A stretch of DNA of 36,223 nucleotides from an uncultured Lachnospiraceae bacterium. GTDB taxonomy: Bacteria; Bacillota; Clostridia; Lachnospirales; Lachnospiraceae. A program made the position numbers and the translations under genes. The notes beneath the pieces were generated by a model. It was not told the DNA's origin. It saw only the letters and a list, made by a program, of their open reading frames with translations, and searched no databases. Location of the stretch: the NCBI GenBank assembly GCA_900546495.1, contig URDN01000026.1, positions 1 to 36,223 of the forward strand. The letters are read 5' to 3'. Below, in pieces: positions 18,801-26,270 of the stretch; positions within the stretch are counted from its first letter, which is position 1, and the number at the start of each line of letters is the position of its first letter.

Positions 18801-19663
18801 CGGTTTTTCAGCATTAATTTCTTATTAAATTTATATCTTCCGACCTTAGCTAAATCATATCTTCTAGGATCGAAGAACATTGCCATGATGAGACTCTCTG
18901 CGCTTTCCACGGACAGTGGCTCACCCGGACGGATTTTTTTGTATAACTCTAAAAGACCTTCCTGATAATTTGTAGAAACGTCTTTACCAAAACTTGCAAT
19001 AATCTTCGGTTCTTCACCAAACAGATCGATGATTTCCTGGTTTGTACCAATACCAAGTGCACGGATCAATACTGTGATCGGCACTTTACGCGTACGGTCT
19101 ACACGAACGTAGAAGACATCATTGGAGTCTGTCTCATATTCCAACCATGCACCACGGTTTGGAATAACAGTACAGGAATACAGCTCTTTTCCAATTTTAT
19201 CATGGGCAATTCCATAATAAATACCCGGGGAACGAACAAGCTGACTTACAATTACACGTTCAGCACCGTTAATTACAAATGTACCTGTCTCTGTCATCAG
19301 CGGCAGATCACCCATGAAGATCTCATGCTCATTGATCTCGTCTGCTTCTTTATTGTAAAGTCTTACTTTTACTTTTAAAGGAGCTGCATATGTCGCATCA
19401 CGCTCTTTACACTCTGGAATGGAATATTTTACATCCTTCTCACACAATGTGAAATCTGTAAATTCCAGACTCAGATGTCCACTGTAATCAGCAATCGGCG
19501 AAATATCCGCAAACACTTCTTTGAGGCCTTCTTCCAAAAACCAATTGTAGGAATTCTTCTGAACCTCAATCAGGTTTGGCATTTCCAGAACCTCTTTTTG
19601 TCTCGAATAACTCATACGCAAACTTTTTCCGTTTATGACCGGACGTATCCTGTTTTTCTCCAT
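15803..19663 (-). CDS. rpoB: RNA polymerase beta subunit
   Basis: A 1286-residue catalytic subunit of RNA polymerase. The rifampicin-binding region (about 488-515, SQLSQFMDQNNPLGEL then THKRRLSALG) carries the wild-type residues Asp496, His506 and Ser511, which match E. coli 516, 526 and 531, so the sequence predicts rifampicin sensitivity. The C terminus is strongly acidic. The start at 19663 follows GAGGTGAAG; an internal ATG at residue 17 is less likely because the N terminus aligns with other RpoB proteins. It has its own promoter downstream of the rplL terminator. Confidence 0.98.
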   Translation of the reverse strand: MEKNRIRPVINGKSLRMSYSRQKEVLEMPNLIEVQKNSYNWFLEEGLKEVFADISPIADYSGHLSLEFTDFTLCEKDVKYSIPECKERDATYAAPLKVKVRLYNKEADEINEHEIFMGDLPLMTETGTFVINGAERVIVSQLVRSPGIYYGIAHDKIGKELYSCTVIPNRGAWLEYETDSNDVFYVRVDRTRKVPITVLIRALGIGTNQEIIDLFGEEPKIIASFGKDVSTNYQEGLLELYKKIRPGEPLSVESAESLIMAMFFDPRRYDLAKVGRYKFNKKLMLKNRINGQILAEDVVDPSTGEVLAEAGQKVDRELADTIQNAAVPYVWIQTEERNVKVLSSMMVDLRYYVDVDPEELGVHELVYYPVLAQILEENTEIEDIKEAIRRNIHDLIPKHITKEDILASINYNMHLEYGIGNDDDIDHLGNRRIRAVGELLQNQYRIGLSRLERVVRERMTTQDLETITPQSLINIKPVTAAVKEFFGSSQLSQFMDQNNPLGELTHKRRLSALGPGGLSRDRAGFEVRDIHYSHYGRMCPVETPEGPNIGLINSLASYARINEYGFVEAPYRKIDKSDPKNPRVTDEVVYMTADEEDNYHVAQANEKLDENGYFVRNSVSGRFREETQEYDKTLFDYMDVSPQMVFSVATALIPFLENDDANRALMGANMQRQAVPLLTTEAPVVGTGMEPKAAVDSGVCVVAKRAGVIERACSNEITIKYDDDGSRETIKLTKFSRSNQSNCYNQRPIVFKGNHVEAGQVIADGPSTANGELGLGKNPLIGFMTWEGYNYEDAVLLSERLVQDDVYTSIHIEEYEAEARDTKLGPEEITRDVPGVGDEALKDLDERGIIRIGAEVRAGDILVGKVTPKGETELTAEERLLRAIFGEKAREVRDTSLKVPHGEYGIVVDAKVFTRENGDELSPGVNQAVRIYIAQKRKISVGDKMAGRHGNKGVVSRVLPVEDMPFLPNGRPLDIVLNPLGVPSRMNIGQVLEIHLSLAAKALGFNVATPIFAGAKETDIMDTLDLANDYVNLTWGEFKEKHEEELLPEVLDYLYENRDHRELWKGVPISRDGKVRLRDGRTGEYFDSPVTIGHMHYLKLHHLVDDKIHARSTGPYSLVTQQPLGGKAQFGGQRFGEMEVWALEAYGAAYTLQEILTVKSDDVIGRVKTYEAIIKGDNIPEPGIPESFKVLLKELQSLGLDVTLEDENGEEVKLLETSEYGNTDLNAIISGDRNFNYEEKESFGEMGFSKQEFNEKEELVNVEDDQDDSQTDDFMDGFDDSILDEE

Positions 19664-19744
19664 TGACGCTTCACCTCTCGTTTTCTTTTTCTATCCCTGA
19701 AAAGGGCGCAATAAGCCCCATCAAACCACAATAGTGCATTTATC

Positions 19745-19773
19745 ATAGTAGCATAGTATTTTTGCCAAGTCAA
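19745..19773 (-). promoter_or_regulatory. Promoter of rpoBC
   Basis: Minus strand: -35 TTGACT (19768-19773), 17-bp spacer, -10 TACTAT (19745-19750) with an upstream TG (extended -10). The expected start leaves an untranslated leader of about 75 nt before rpoB. Confidence 0.82.
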
Positions 19774-19810
19774 GGATTTTTTTACTTTTTTGGCATCATT
19801 TTTGTGGTAC

Positions 19811-19842
19811 AAAAAAAACACCAACCGGTTTCCCGGTTGGTG
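19811..19842 (-). terminator. Terminator between rplL and rpoB
   Basis: A perfect 10-bp stem CACCAACCGG / CCGGTTGGTG with a GAAA tetraloop, followed on the minus strand by eight T residues. It begins about 19 bp after the rplL stop. Some read-through into rpoB is expected from what is known of this operon elsewhere. Confidence 0.93.
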
Positions 19843-19860
19843 CAAATAATTCGGATAAAA

Positions 19861-20238
19861 TTATTTAAGAGTAACTTTAGCGCCTTCAGCCTCAAGTTTA
19901 GCTTTGATATCCTCAGCTTCTGCTTTGTCAGCACCCTCTTTAACCATCTTCGGAGCCTCGTCAACAACAGCTTTAGCTTCTTTTAATCCTAAACCTGTTA
20001 ACTCACGAACAACTTTGATAACTTTAACTTTGTTCGGGCCAACCTCTGTTAACTCAACGTCGAACTCTGTTTTCTCCTCAGCTGCGCCAGCACCGTCTCC
20101 ACCTGCTGCTGCAACTACAACGCCTGCTGCTGCAGATACGCCAAACTCTTCTTCACATGCTTTTACAAGGTCATTTAACTCTAAAACAGTTAACTCTTTA
20201 ATCGCTTCAATAAATTCTGCGGTTGTTAATTTTGCCAT
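19861..20238 (-). CDS. rplL: 50S ribosomal protein L7/L12
   Basis: A 125-residue stalk protein that recruits translational GTPases. The N-terminal dimerisation helix (AEFIEAIKELTVLELNDLVK) leads to an Ala/Gly-rich hinge (about 38-52) and the C-terminal factor-binding domain (KVKVIKVVRELTGLGLKEAK). The start at 20238 follows TTGGAGG. It is co-transcribed with rplJ after an 82-bp gap and ends at a strong terminator. Confidence 0.97.
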   Translation of the reverse strand: MAKLTTAEFIEAIKELTVLELNDLVKACEEEFGVSAAAGVVVAAAGGDGAGAAEEKTEFDVELTEVGPNKVKVIKVVRELTGLGLKEAKAVVDEAPKMVKEGADKAEAEDIKAKLEAEGAKVTLK

Positions 20239-20320
20239 TACTTTTTACCTCCAATTTTTCGATATTTTCATCTTTTAATATTCTAATTTTCAAGCTGCTA
20301 TCCGCAACTTCATAACCGGA

Positions 20321-20866
20321 TTACTCTGCCGGTGTTTCTTCTGCTGCCGGAGCTTCAGTAGCTGCTGGCTCGCAGTTTGCAGCACCACCCTGCTCTGCGA
20401 TCTGATTGATAACGCGAGCGAAGTTTGTGATCGGAGACTGGATGCTTCCAAGTAATTTGGAAAGAAGATCCTGTCTGGACGGAACGCTTGCAATTGTCTG
20501 CATTCCTGCTGCATCATAATAATCGCCTTCTACAACACCAGCTTTAATCTCAAGTGCCGGAGCTGTTTTAGCAAATTTTGCAAGAATTCTTGCCGGAGCT
20601 GTTGCATCTTCTTTTGAAATTGCAATTGCGTTTGGTCCCTCAAGAACCGGTGCAAGTGCTTCAAACTCAGTACCTTTGAATGCGAAATTCATTAAAGTAT
20701 TTTTATAAACTTTGTAAGAAACACCAGCTTCTCTTAATTCTTTACGTAACTGTGTATCCTCAGATACGGTAAGTCCTCGGTAGTCTACAACTACTACAGA
20801 CTGTGCACCATCGATCTGAGCTGCGATTTCCTGAACGATAGGCTGTTTCAGTTCTACTTTTGCCAC
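20321..20866 (-). CDS. rplJ: 50S ribosomal protein L10
   Basis: A 181-residue stalk-base protein that binds 23S rRNA and carries L7/L12 dimers on its C-terminal helix. The start is GTG at 20866 (AKVELKQPIV follows), with AGGAGGTG 7 bp upstream. The C-terminal 20 residues are an Ala/Glu/Pro tail. Expression is probably controlled by the L10 leader just upstream: the L10(L12)4 complex binds its own mRNA. Confidence 0.96.
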   Translation of the reverse strand: MAKVELKQPIVQEIAAQIDGAQSVVVVDYRGLTVSEDTQLRKELREAGVSYKVYKNTLMNFAFKGTEFEALAPVLEGPNAIAISKEDATAPARILAKFAKTAPALEIKAGVVEGDYYDAAGMQTIASVPSRQDLLSKLLGSIQSPITNFARVINQIAEQGGAANCEPAATEAPAAEETPAE

Positions 20867-20950
20867 GAATCGTGCACCTCCTTCTTAAATTTTGTTTCCT
20901 CAGACGAAAACGGGAATCCATTCACATAGGAAGTAATCACTTTCCATGCT

Positions 20951-20983
20951 ACATAAAAATCCCTCTGTCACGCAGACAGAGGG
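20951..20983 (-). terminator. Attenuator terminator in the rplJL leader
   Basis: On the minus strand a 9-bp stem CCCTCTGTC / GACAGAGGG with a TGCGT loop is followed by ATTTTTATGT. It lies between the L10 leader core and rplJ, 84 bp before the start codon, so it can end transcripts before the coding region. Confidence 0.85.
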
Positions 20984-21123
20984 AGAAAATTCTTCTTTAC
21001 CAAACATTAAGCTGTTTTGTAAATTCCCTCGGCAGGTTCTGCGTTTATGCCTTTCGGCACCTGCTGTCTTCGGCAATTTTGTAATCTTGCGATTACACAC
21101 CGCTGTGTTTTCACACAACGGTG
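20984..21123 (-). ncRNA. L10 leader (ribosomal protein autoregulatory RNA)
   Basis: The minus strand contains the hallmark L10-binding segments: CCGAAGACAGCAGGTGCC (about 21058-21075) and, further 3', AACCTGCCGAGGG (about 21027-21039), with flanking hairpins including ACCGTTGTGTG/CACAGCGGTGT at its 5' end. This matches the known L10 leader architecture of Firmicutes. When L10(L12)4 is in excess it binds here and favours the terminator at 20951-20983. The boundaries are approximate. Confidence 0.88.
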
Positions 21124-21125
21124 CA

Positions 21126-21154
21126 ATTATATCATTGTATCATTTCGATGTCAA
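21126..21154 (-). promoter_or_regulatory. Promoter of rplJ-rplL
   Basis: Minus strand: consensus -35 TTGACA (21149-21154), 17-bp spacer, consensus -10 TATAAT (21126-21131). Transcription should begin near 21119, at the 5' end of the L10 leader. Confidence 0.92.
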
Positions 21155-21171
21155 CAACAATTCAAAACTTT

Positions 21172-21864
21172 TTACACATATTTAGCAGTGTTTAATTTAA
21201 CGCCAGGTCCCATTGTAGAGGTCATTGTTACACTCTTCAGGTACTGACCTTTTAATGCGCTTGGTCTTGCTTTGATGATGGCATCCATAAGGGTCTGGAA
21301 GTTGTCCGCTAATTGTTCTTCTGTAAAGGATGCTTTTCCAATTGGCACATGGATAATATTTGTTTTGTCCAGTCTGTACTCAATCTTACCTGCTTTAATA
21401 TCATTGATAGCTTTTGTAACATCCATAGTTACTGTTCCGGCTTTCGGGTTTGGCATTAAACCTTTCGGTCCAAGTACACGTCCAAGACGTCCAACAACGC
21501 CCATCATATCCGGTGTAGCTACTACCACGTCGAAATCAAGCCATCCTTCGTTCTGGATCTTCGGAATTAATTCCTCTCCGCCAACGAAATCAGCGCCTGC
21601 TGCCTGAGCCTCGTCTACTTTTGTACCTTTTGCGAATACAAGTACACGAACTGTTTTACCTGTTCCGTGCGGCAGTACAACAGCACCACGAATCTGCTGC
21701 TCAGCGTGACGTCCATCACAACCTGTACGGATGTGAAGCTCGATGGTCTCGTCAAACTTTGCTGTAGCATTCTCTTTTACAAGTTTGATTGCATCTGCAC
21801 TTTCATACTGAACTGTTCTGTCGATCTTTTTCGCACTATCGACATATCTTTTTCCTCTTTTCAT
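21172..21864 (-). CDS. rplA: 50S ribosomal protein L1
   Basis: A 230-residue protein of the L1 stalk, which moves with the E-site tRNA. The typical blocks TGKTVRVLVFAKG, DFVGGEELI and GRLGRVLGPKGLMPNPK are present. The length and the KRGKRYVDSAKKIDR N terminus are standard. It starts at 21864 with an AGGAGG-type site, 57 bp after rplK, and is the last gene before the rplJL promoter. Confidence 0.97.
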   Translation of the reverse strand: MKRGKRYVDSAKKIDRTVQYESADAIKLVKENATAKFDETIELHIRTGCDGRHAEQQIRGAVVLPHGTGKTVRVLVFAKGTKVDEAQAAGADFVGGEELIPKIQNEGWLDFDVVVATPDMMGVVGRLGRVLGPKGLMPNPKAGTVTMDVTKAINDIKAGKIEYRLDKTNIIHVPIGKASFTEEQLADNFQTLMDAIIKARPSALKGQYLKSVTMTSTMGPGVKLNTAKYV

Positions 21865-21921
21865 GAATTATAACCTCCTGTGGTTGTATCGGGAGAGGAC
21901 CCTCCCACTTATTTTCGTTAA

Positions 21922-22350
21922 TTAGTCCTCAGCTACAGTAACACCCATACTTCTTGCTGTACCTTCGATCATGCTCATAGCGCTCTCTAAGGAAGCTGCA
22001 TTTAAGTCTGGCATTTTCAGCTCTGCGATCTCTTTAATCTGAGCTTTTGTAATTGTTGCTACTTTAGTTTTGTTCGGTACGCCTGAACCAGATTTGATTC
22101 CGCAAGCTTTCTTGATCAGAACCGGTGCTGGCGGAGTTTTTGTAACGAAGCTGAAGCTTCTGTCTGCATATACTGTAATTACTACAGGGATGATCAGATC
22201 ACCCTGATCAGCTGTTTTTGCGTTGAACTGTTTTGTAAACTCTACGATGTTTACGCCATGCTGTCCAAGTGCAGGACCAACTGGAGGAGCCGGTGTAGCT
22301 TTACCAGCAGGAATCTGCAGTTTGATATATCCTTCTACTTTCTTTGCCAT
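21922..22350 (-). CDS. rplK: 50S ribosomal protein L11
   Basis: A 142-residue protein of the GTPase-associated centre. The N-terminal domain has the PPVGPALGQHGVNI motif. The C-terminal rRNA-binding domain carries GIKSGSGVPNKTKVATI and ends in the EGTARSMGV segment. The start at 22350 is 48 bp after nusG with an AAGGAGGC site. It is complete. Confidence 0.97.
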   Translation of the reverse strand: MAKKVEGYIKLQIPAGKATPAPPVGPALGQHGVNIVEFTKQFNAKTADQGDLIIPVVITVYADRSFSFVTKTPPAPVLIKKACGIKSGSGVPNKTKVATITKAQIKEIAELKMPDLNAASLESAMSMIEGTARSMGVTVAED

Positions 22351-22398
22351 TTGAGATTGCCTCCTTTGAATTTTTCGTAATCGTTCCTTTACTTACGC

Positions 22399-22914
22399 TT
22401 ACATTTTCTTCACTTCTGCGAAACTTATTTCTACCGGTGTTTCGCGACCGAAAAGCTCTACATTGATAGTCACGATCTGTTTGCTCTCGTTCATGCTCTG
22501 GATAACACCAACGGTATCCTTCCATACACCACCAGTGATTGCAACAGTATCGCCTTCTTTGAAGTCAACTACCACTTTTTCCTCTTTGATTCCCAATGGT
22601 CTCATCTCAGCTTCCGTGAGTGGCACCGGCTTTGATCCCGGACCAACAAATCCGGTAACGCCTCTGGTATTTCTGACAACATACCAAGTGTCATCATTCA
22701 TCACCATATTGATGAGCACATATCCAGGAAACATTTTTTTCTGAACCTGCTTTTTTGCACCGTTCTTCAACTCAACGACATCCTGCATCGGAATCCGAAC
22801 TTCAAGGATTTCTTCCTCCAGATGTCTGTTTTCAATTGTTTTCTCAATGTCTGCTTTTACCTTATTCTCATATCCAGAATAAGTATGAACTACATACCAG
22901 TTCGCCTCAGCCAT
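22399..22914 (-). CDS. nusG: Transcription elongation/termination factor NusG
   Basis: A 171-residue processivity factor for RNA polymerase. The NGN domain (about 5-105) starts WYVVHTYSGYENKVK and contains the FPGYVLI core. The C-terminal KOW domain (about 118-165) has FKEGDTVAITGGVWKDTVG. It starts 20 bp after secE, in the conserved rpmG-secE-nusG-rplK order. Confidence 0.97.
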   Translation of the reverse strand: MAEANWYVVHTYSGYENKVKADIEKTIENRHLEEEILEVRIPMQDVVELKNGAKKQVQKKMFPGYVLINMVMNDDTWYVVRNTRGVTGFVGPGSKPVPLTEAEMRPLGIKEEKVVVDFKEGDTVAITGGVWKDTVGVIQSMNESKQIVTINVELFGRETPVEISFAEVKKM

Positions 22915-22934
22915 AAAAACTCACCTTTGCCTTC

Positions 22935-23144
22935 CTACAGATTTACAAGGAAATCAACACCATACTGGATACCAAGATCCAGCACCGCGATAATCGCACC
23001 CAGGATAACGGAAACAATCAAGACTGCTACAGTCTGTTTCCCAAGTGATTTTTTGTCCAGCCAAACGATTTTCTGGAACTCAGCCTTCAGACCGGTAAAC
23101 CAGCTCGTTTTCGGAGCATCTTTTTTCTTGGTTTCTTCCATCAT
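22935..23144 (-). CDS. secE: Preprotein translocase subunit SecE
   Basis: A 69-residue single-span subunit that clamps SecY in the translocon. An amphipathic region (WFTGLKAEFQKIVW) precedes the membrane segment (about 38-63, TVAVLIVSVILGAIIAVLDL). Two adjacent ATG codons (23144 and 23141) could start it; I took the first. It lies between rpmG and nusG. Confidence 0.95.
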   Translation of the reverse strand: MMEETKKKDAPKTSWFTGLKAEFQKIVWLDKKSLGKQTVAVLIVSVILGAIIAVLDLGIQYGVDFLVNL

Positions 23145-23167
23145 GTCACATCCTTTGCATCGCCGGA

Positions 23168-23317
23168 TTATTTGGTTTCTTTGTGTAATGTATGCTTTCT
23201 ACAGAATTTGCAATACTTGTTTACTTCCATTCTTTCAGGATGAGTTTTCTTATCCTTAGTCAGGTTGTAATTACGCTGTTTGCACTCTGTGCATGCCAAT
23301 GTAATCTTTACGCGCAC
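23168..23317 (-). CDS. rpmG: 50S ribosomal protein L33
   Basis: A 49-residue protein, MRVKITLACTECKQRNYNLT at the N terminus, starting with GTG at 23317 after a GGAGGTG site 7 bp away. It is a zinc-ribbon form of L33: CxxC at 9-12 and CxxC at 36-39 are intact. Its stop is 23 bp before secE. It is the first gene of the rpmG-secE-nusG-rplKA unit. No tRNA-Trp gene is present here, although some Firmicutes have one in this position. Confidence 0.95.
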   Translation of the reverse strand: MRVKITLACTECKQRNYNLTKDKKTHPERMEVNKYCKFCRKHTLHKETK

Positions 23318-23394
23318 AACTTTCCACCTCCATTAAATTTCTTTGCAACTGTATGCTTTCATAAAAATTATGAAACACATTCAATTTTAGGCAT

Positions 23395-23446
23395 AAAAAA
23401 AAGACCTACTTCCATCGCCCATCCACTATAGCACAGGAAGCAAGTC
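23395..23446 (-). terminator. Terminator at the end of the pilus operon
   Basis: On the minus strand GACTTGCTTCC (23436-23446) pairs with GGAAGTAGGTC (23403-23413) over 11 positions, two of them G-U, around a 22-nt loop, followed by eight T residues (23395-23402). It would stop pilus transcripts before rpmG. Confidence 0.78.
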
Positions 23447-23454
23447 TTCGTCAA
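23425..23454 (-). promoter_or_regulatory. Promoter of rpmG-secE-nusG-rplKA, inside the terminator
   Basis: Minus strand: -35 TTGACG (23449-23454), 18-bp spacer, -10 TATAGT (23425-23430) with TG before it (extended -10). The -10 sits in the loop of the terminator hairpin, so transcripts starting near 23418 carry only its second arm and are not terminated by it. Confidence 0.72.
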
Positions 23455-23544
23455 CTATTTTTTCGTATTTTCCATGTACTCTTTCTGTATCTTATGTAAA
23501 ACATAACATATATATCCGGACACGTACATAATCGTTTTTCTTTT

Positions 23545-26253
23545 TTAACTCAGTTTCCATTTTCTATCTTTACGCCTTTGACAAAACAGGATGATTCCCG
23601 TACCGGCAGCTGACATACCAATTATCAGAAAGACATACAGCATTTTTCCGGAACCGCCGGTAACCGGCATAGAAAATTCTGCTGCATTATCAATATGATA
23701 GGTCAAGTCATAAAAACCGTACATTTTCGTAACTTCATCATAAACTGCTTTTGATAAATCTGCATCACTCTCTTCCCATTCTTCCAAAGACTTCTCCAAA
23801 GGAAGCGTCACTTCAATTTCTTCTTTGAGCAGATGATAGCCTTCTTTTGTTTTTATTTCAGTGATCCGGTAAGTCTGCGCGATCAAATCTTTCCATTCTA
23901 TCTTGCCCTCTGTATCTGTTGTACCAGTGTATACATCTCCGGTCTGTACTCCTTTCATCTCAAAAATAACACCTTTCAGCGGTCGCCGGAACCCTTTTGC
24001 ATCTTTTTTATACAGACAGATACTTCCCTTTCGCGGAGTATCATATGCATTAACGATAATATTCTCTGTCTCCAGTTTTTCAAATTTTTGTTCATTGGAA
24101 CCATACAATTCTGCCTCTGATCCATTCGCCCGCTGTTTGATCAGCATTTTTAAGCCATCCGTCACAGAAGATTTTTTATCTGCGTATTCCGAAAAACACA
24201 GGTATCCTTTTAACTGAAAATACCGGGGCGGTACAATTTCTTTTAACACATAGCTTCCCAGAGGATAAAAAATCTGTCCCTCCGCATCCATATATAACTC
24301 ATCAGACTGTAACCCGGTTCCGTCCTGCATAGTATAAGCATTTTTCAAAAAATAAGAACTGTCTCCAATATCAAGTTTTCCATCTGCATCCGTATAAAAA
24401 TACCATCTACGGCAAGGGCTGTCCTCAGTTTCACCATTCACATTCATATAATAGGAAAGTTCAAACACACCACCCTGCAAAGACATATTTCCACGTACGG
24501 CAGAAGGTTCCGAAAGCTCCTGATCCATTTTTTTCAATGTGAGTGGAAATGCATGTGTACCCGGAACTTCTGTACAGACAATCTGTGTTGTTTCTTTTGG
24601 TGTCACTACTGCGCGATGAATTCCATCCACTACAGTTTCACCGTCATTTTCATTACACAACAAATATCCGGCGGATGCACTTATTTCTTTTATATAATAA
24701 GTTCCTGCATGCAGCATCACTATATTGGTATTGCCTTCAGCATCTGTTCGCAGTGTGTCGATCCGATTCTGATCTGCCAAGGCATCTTCCTGTGACGCAT
24801 AAATTCCATATTCTGCGCCTTCCAACGTATAGCAGACATTATCTTTTACAAGTTCTGCATTTTCAGATATTTTCCGCAATTTCAAACTTCCGGGCGCTGT
24901 ATTGGAAAACTGCACTTCTATCGCATGTGTATTCAGATTGAAAGTCTGTTCCCAAGATTTCGGATTCAGTTCATATCCATCCGGAGCTTTCGTTTCTACT
25001 ACTTTCCAGGTATATGCTGTCTGCGATTTCAACTGTTCTACTGCTGTTTTTACTTTTCCAAGCACTTCATCTTTTGCACTCTGATAAGCAGTTCCCCAGT
25101 TTCCAAAATCAAGCACTTTTTTGCTAGCGGAGAAATAATCTGTATATAAAATATTTCCTCTCCAGTGATAGGATGCACACCCAGTTTCATCCGTCTTAAC
25201 CGTTGCCATTTTTTCTCCATCTCTGTAGATTTCAAATTCTGCACCTGCCAGAGCTTCGCCAGTATCTGCATCTGTTTTTTCTATATGAATATCAAAAGAC
25301 TGAGCAACCTGATCCCGCGCCCGATACGATGTCTGCAAATAATTCGTTCTCTTGAATACGATCCGTACACTTCCACTGACTGGATTTATTACATTATTCC
25401 AAAGTGCTACCTTCTGTCTGCTTCCTTCCGCATAAATATGAACGCCACCACCAGTCGTAAGCCCCTTTTTTCTGTAATTTAAAGTGATTGATTTTCCAGC
25501 CAAAGATGCATTGCTGGTAACTGTTAATCCGCCTTTTGCCGGAGTAACCTGAACACCTGCCGGAAGATTTACAAACTCGATCTGATCTGAAATGTTATTC
25601 TTATCCGCAATCCAGATTTTTCCTCCGGCATCAGCTAAAATCGTCTGACCCGTATATGACGGTGTCGTATTATAGACACCCACTTTTTTCCAGATATCTG
25701 CAATTGCCTGATTCAGTTTTGCTTTTGTATCCAAATGCGTGCAGGAATATTTTTTCATATTCGTCAACATATAGTGACTTGCCTGACCATAATCCTCATA
25801 ATCCTTAATTTCTGACCAGATCAGATTCTGTGTCAATACGTAATTACATACCCAGTCTGAACCAAAATAACTTTTCGTATAACACACTGCCTTGGTCAGA
25901 TTATTAATCTTATCAAAACTCCATCCATATCGATCCTGAATCCACTTCACTCCATTTCCATTTTCCTGCAAGTAAAAACGTGTTCCGTTCGCAGTCAGAT
26001 TATTCAATTCGGTAGCCGGTTCCATACAATATGCCCATTGGTCATTCAATAGTAACATTGATCCTGTGCCATCCACCCCATTTCTGTTATAACTGGAAAA
26101 TGCACCATTTAGATTTTGTTCTGTATTTCTTTTTAATATCATAGAAGAATCTGCTGCGAACCCGTTGATTTTCCAAAATAGCAATATTGCAAACAGTATC
26201 AGCACAGTAAACACGGACAGAGATACTAGCTTCCTTCTCTTTTTTTCTGTCAT
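23545..26253 (-). CDS. Thioester-domain CnaB adhesin, LPxTG-type, probable pilus tip protein
   Basis: A 902-residue surface protein. A signal/membrane segment lies at about 10-30. Next is a thioester (TQXA) domain: Cys76 in AYCMEP and Gln142 in TQNLIW fit the Cys-Gln pair that forms the internal thioester, which lets such adhesins bind host surface amines covalently. Four or more CnaB/SpaA-like beta domains follow (about 320-450, 455-560, 570-700, 735-830), with KTD and E-box-like ETKAPDGY, KEISASAGY, TEIKTKEGY segments that normally make Lys-Asn isopeptide bonds. The C terminus has the sorting signal MPVTGG, a hydrophobic span and a basic tail. It is the last gene of the pilus operon, 17 bp after the repeat protein. 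Domain limits are by eye. The tip position is inferred from the thioester domain and from known pili. Confidence 0.88.
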   Translation of the reverse strand: MTEKKRRKLVSLSVFTVLILFAILLFWKINGFAADSSMILKRNTEQNLNGAFSSYNRNGVDGTGSMLLLNDQWAYCMEPATELNNLTANGTRFYLQENGNGVKWIQDRYGWSFDKINNLTKAVCYTKSYFGSDWVCNYVLTQNLIWSEIKDYEDYGQASHYMLTNMKKYSCTHLDTKAKLNQAIADIWKKVGVYNTTPSYTGQTILADAGGKIWIADKNNISDQIEFVNLPAGVQVTPAKGGLTVTSNASLAGKSITLNYRKKGLTTGGGVHIYAEGSRQKVALWNNVINPVSGSVRIVFKRTNYLQTSYRARDQVAQSFDIHIEKTDADTGEALAGAEFEIYRDGEKMATVKTDETGCASYHWRGNILYTDYFSASKKVLDFGNWGTAYQSAKDEVLGKVKTAVEQLKSQTAYTWKVVETKAPDGYELNPKSWEQTFNLNTHAIEVQFSNTAPGSLKLRKISENAELVKDNVCYTLEGAEYGIYASQEDALADQNRIDTLRTDAEGNTNIVMLHAGTYYIKEISASAGYLLCNENDGETVVDGIHRAVVTPKETTQIVCTEVPGTHAFPLTLKKMDQELSEPSAVRGNMSLQGGVFELSYYMNVNGETEDSPCRRWYFYTDADGKLDIGDSSYFLKNAYTMQDGTGLQSDELYMDAEGQIFYPLGSYVLKEIVPPRYFQLKGYLCFSEYADKKSSVTDGLKMLIKQRANGSEAELYGSNEQKFEKLETENIIVNAYDTPRKGSICLYKKDAKGFRRPLKGVIFEMKGVQTGDVYTGTTDTEGKIEWKDLIAQTYRITEIKTKEGYHLLKEEIEVTLPLEKSLEEWEESDADLSKAVYDEVTKMYGFYDLTYHIDNAAEFSMPVTGGSGKMLYVFLIIGMSAAGTGIILFCQRRKDRKWKLS

Positions 26254-26270
26254 TTAGTTATTTCCTCCCA

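Noticed and set aside
23145..23167. tRNA-Trp gene between rpmG and secE
   Set aside because: Some Firmicutes have it near here, but the spacer has only 23 bp.
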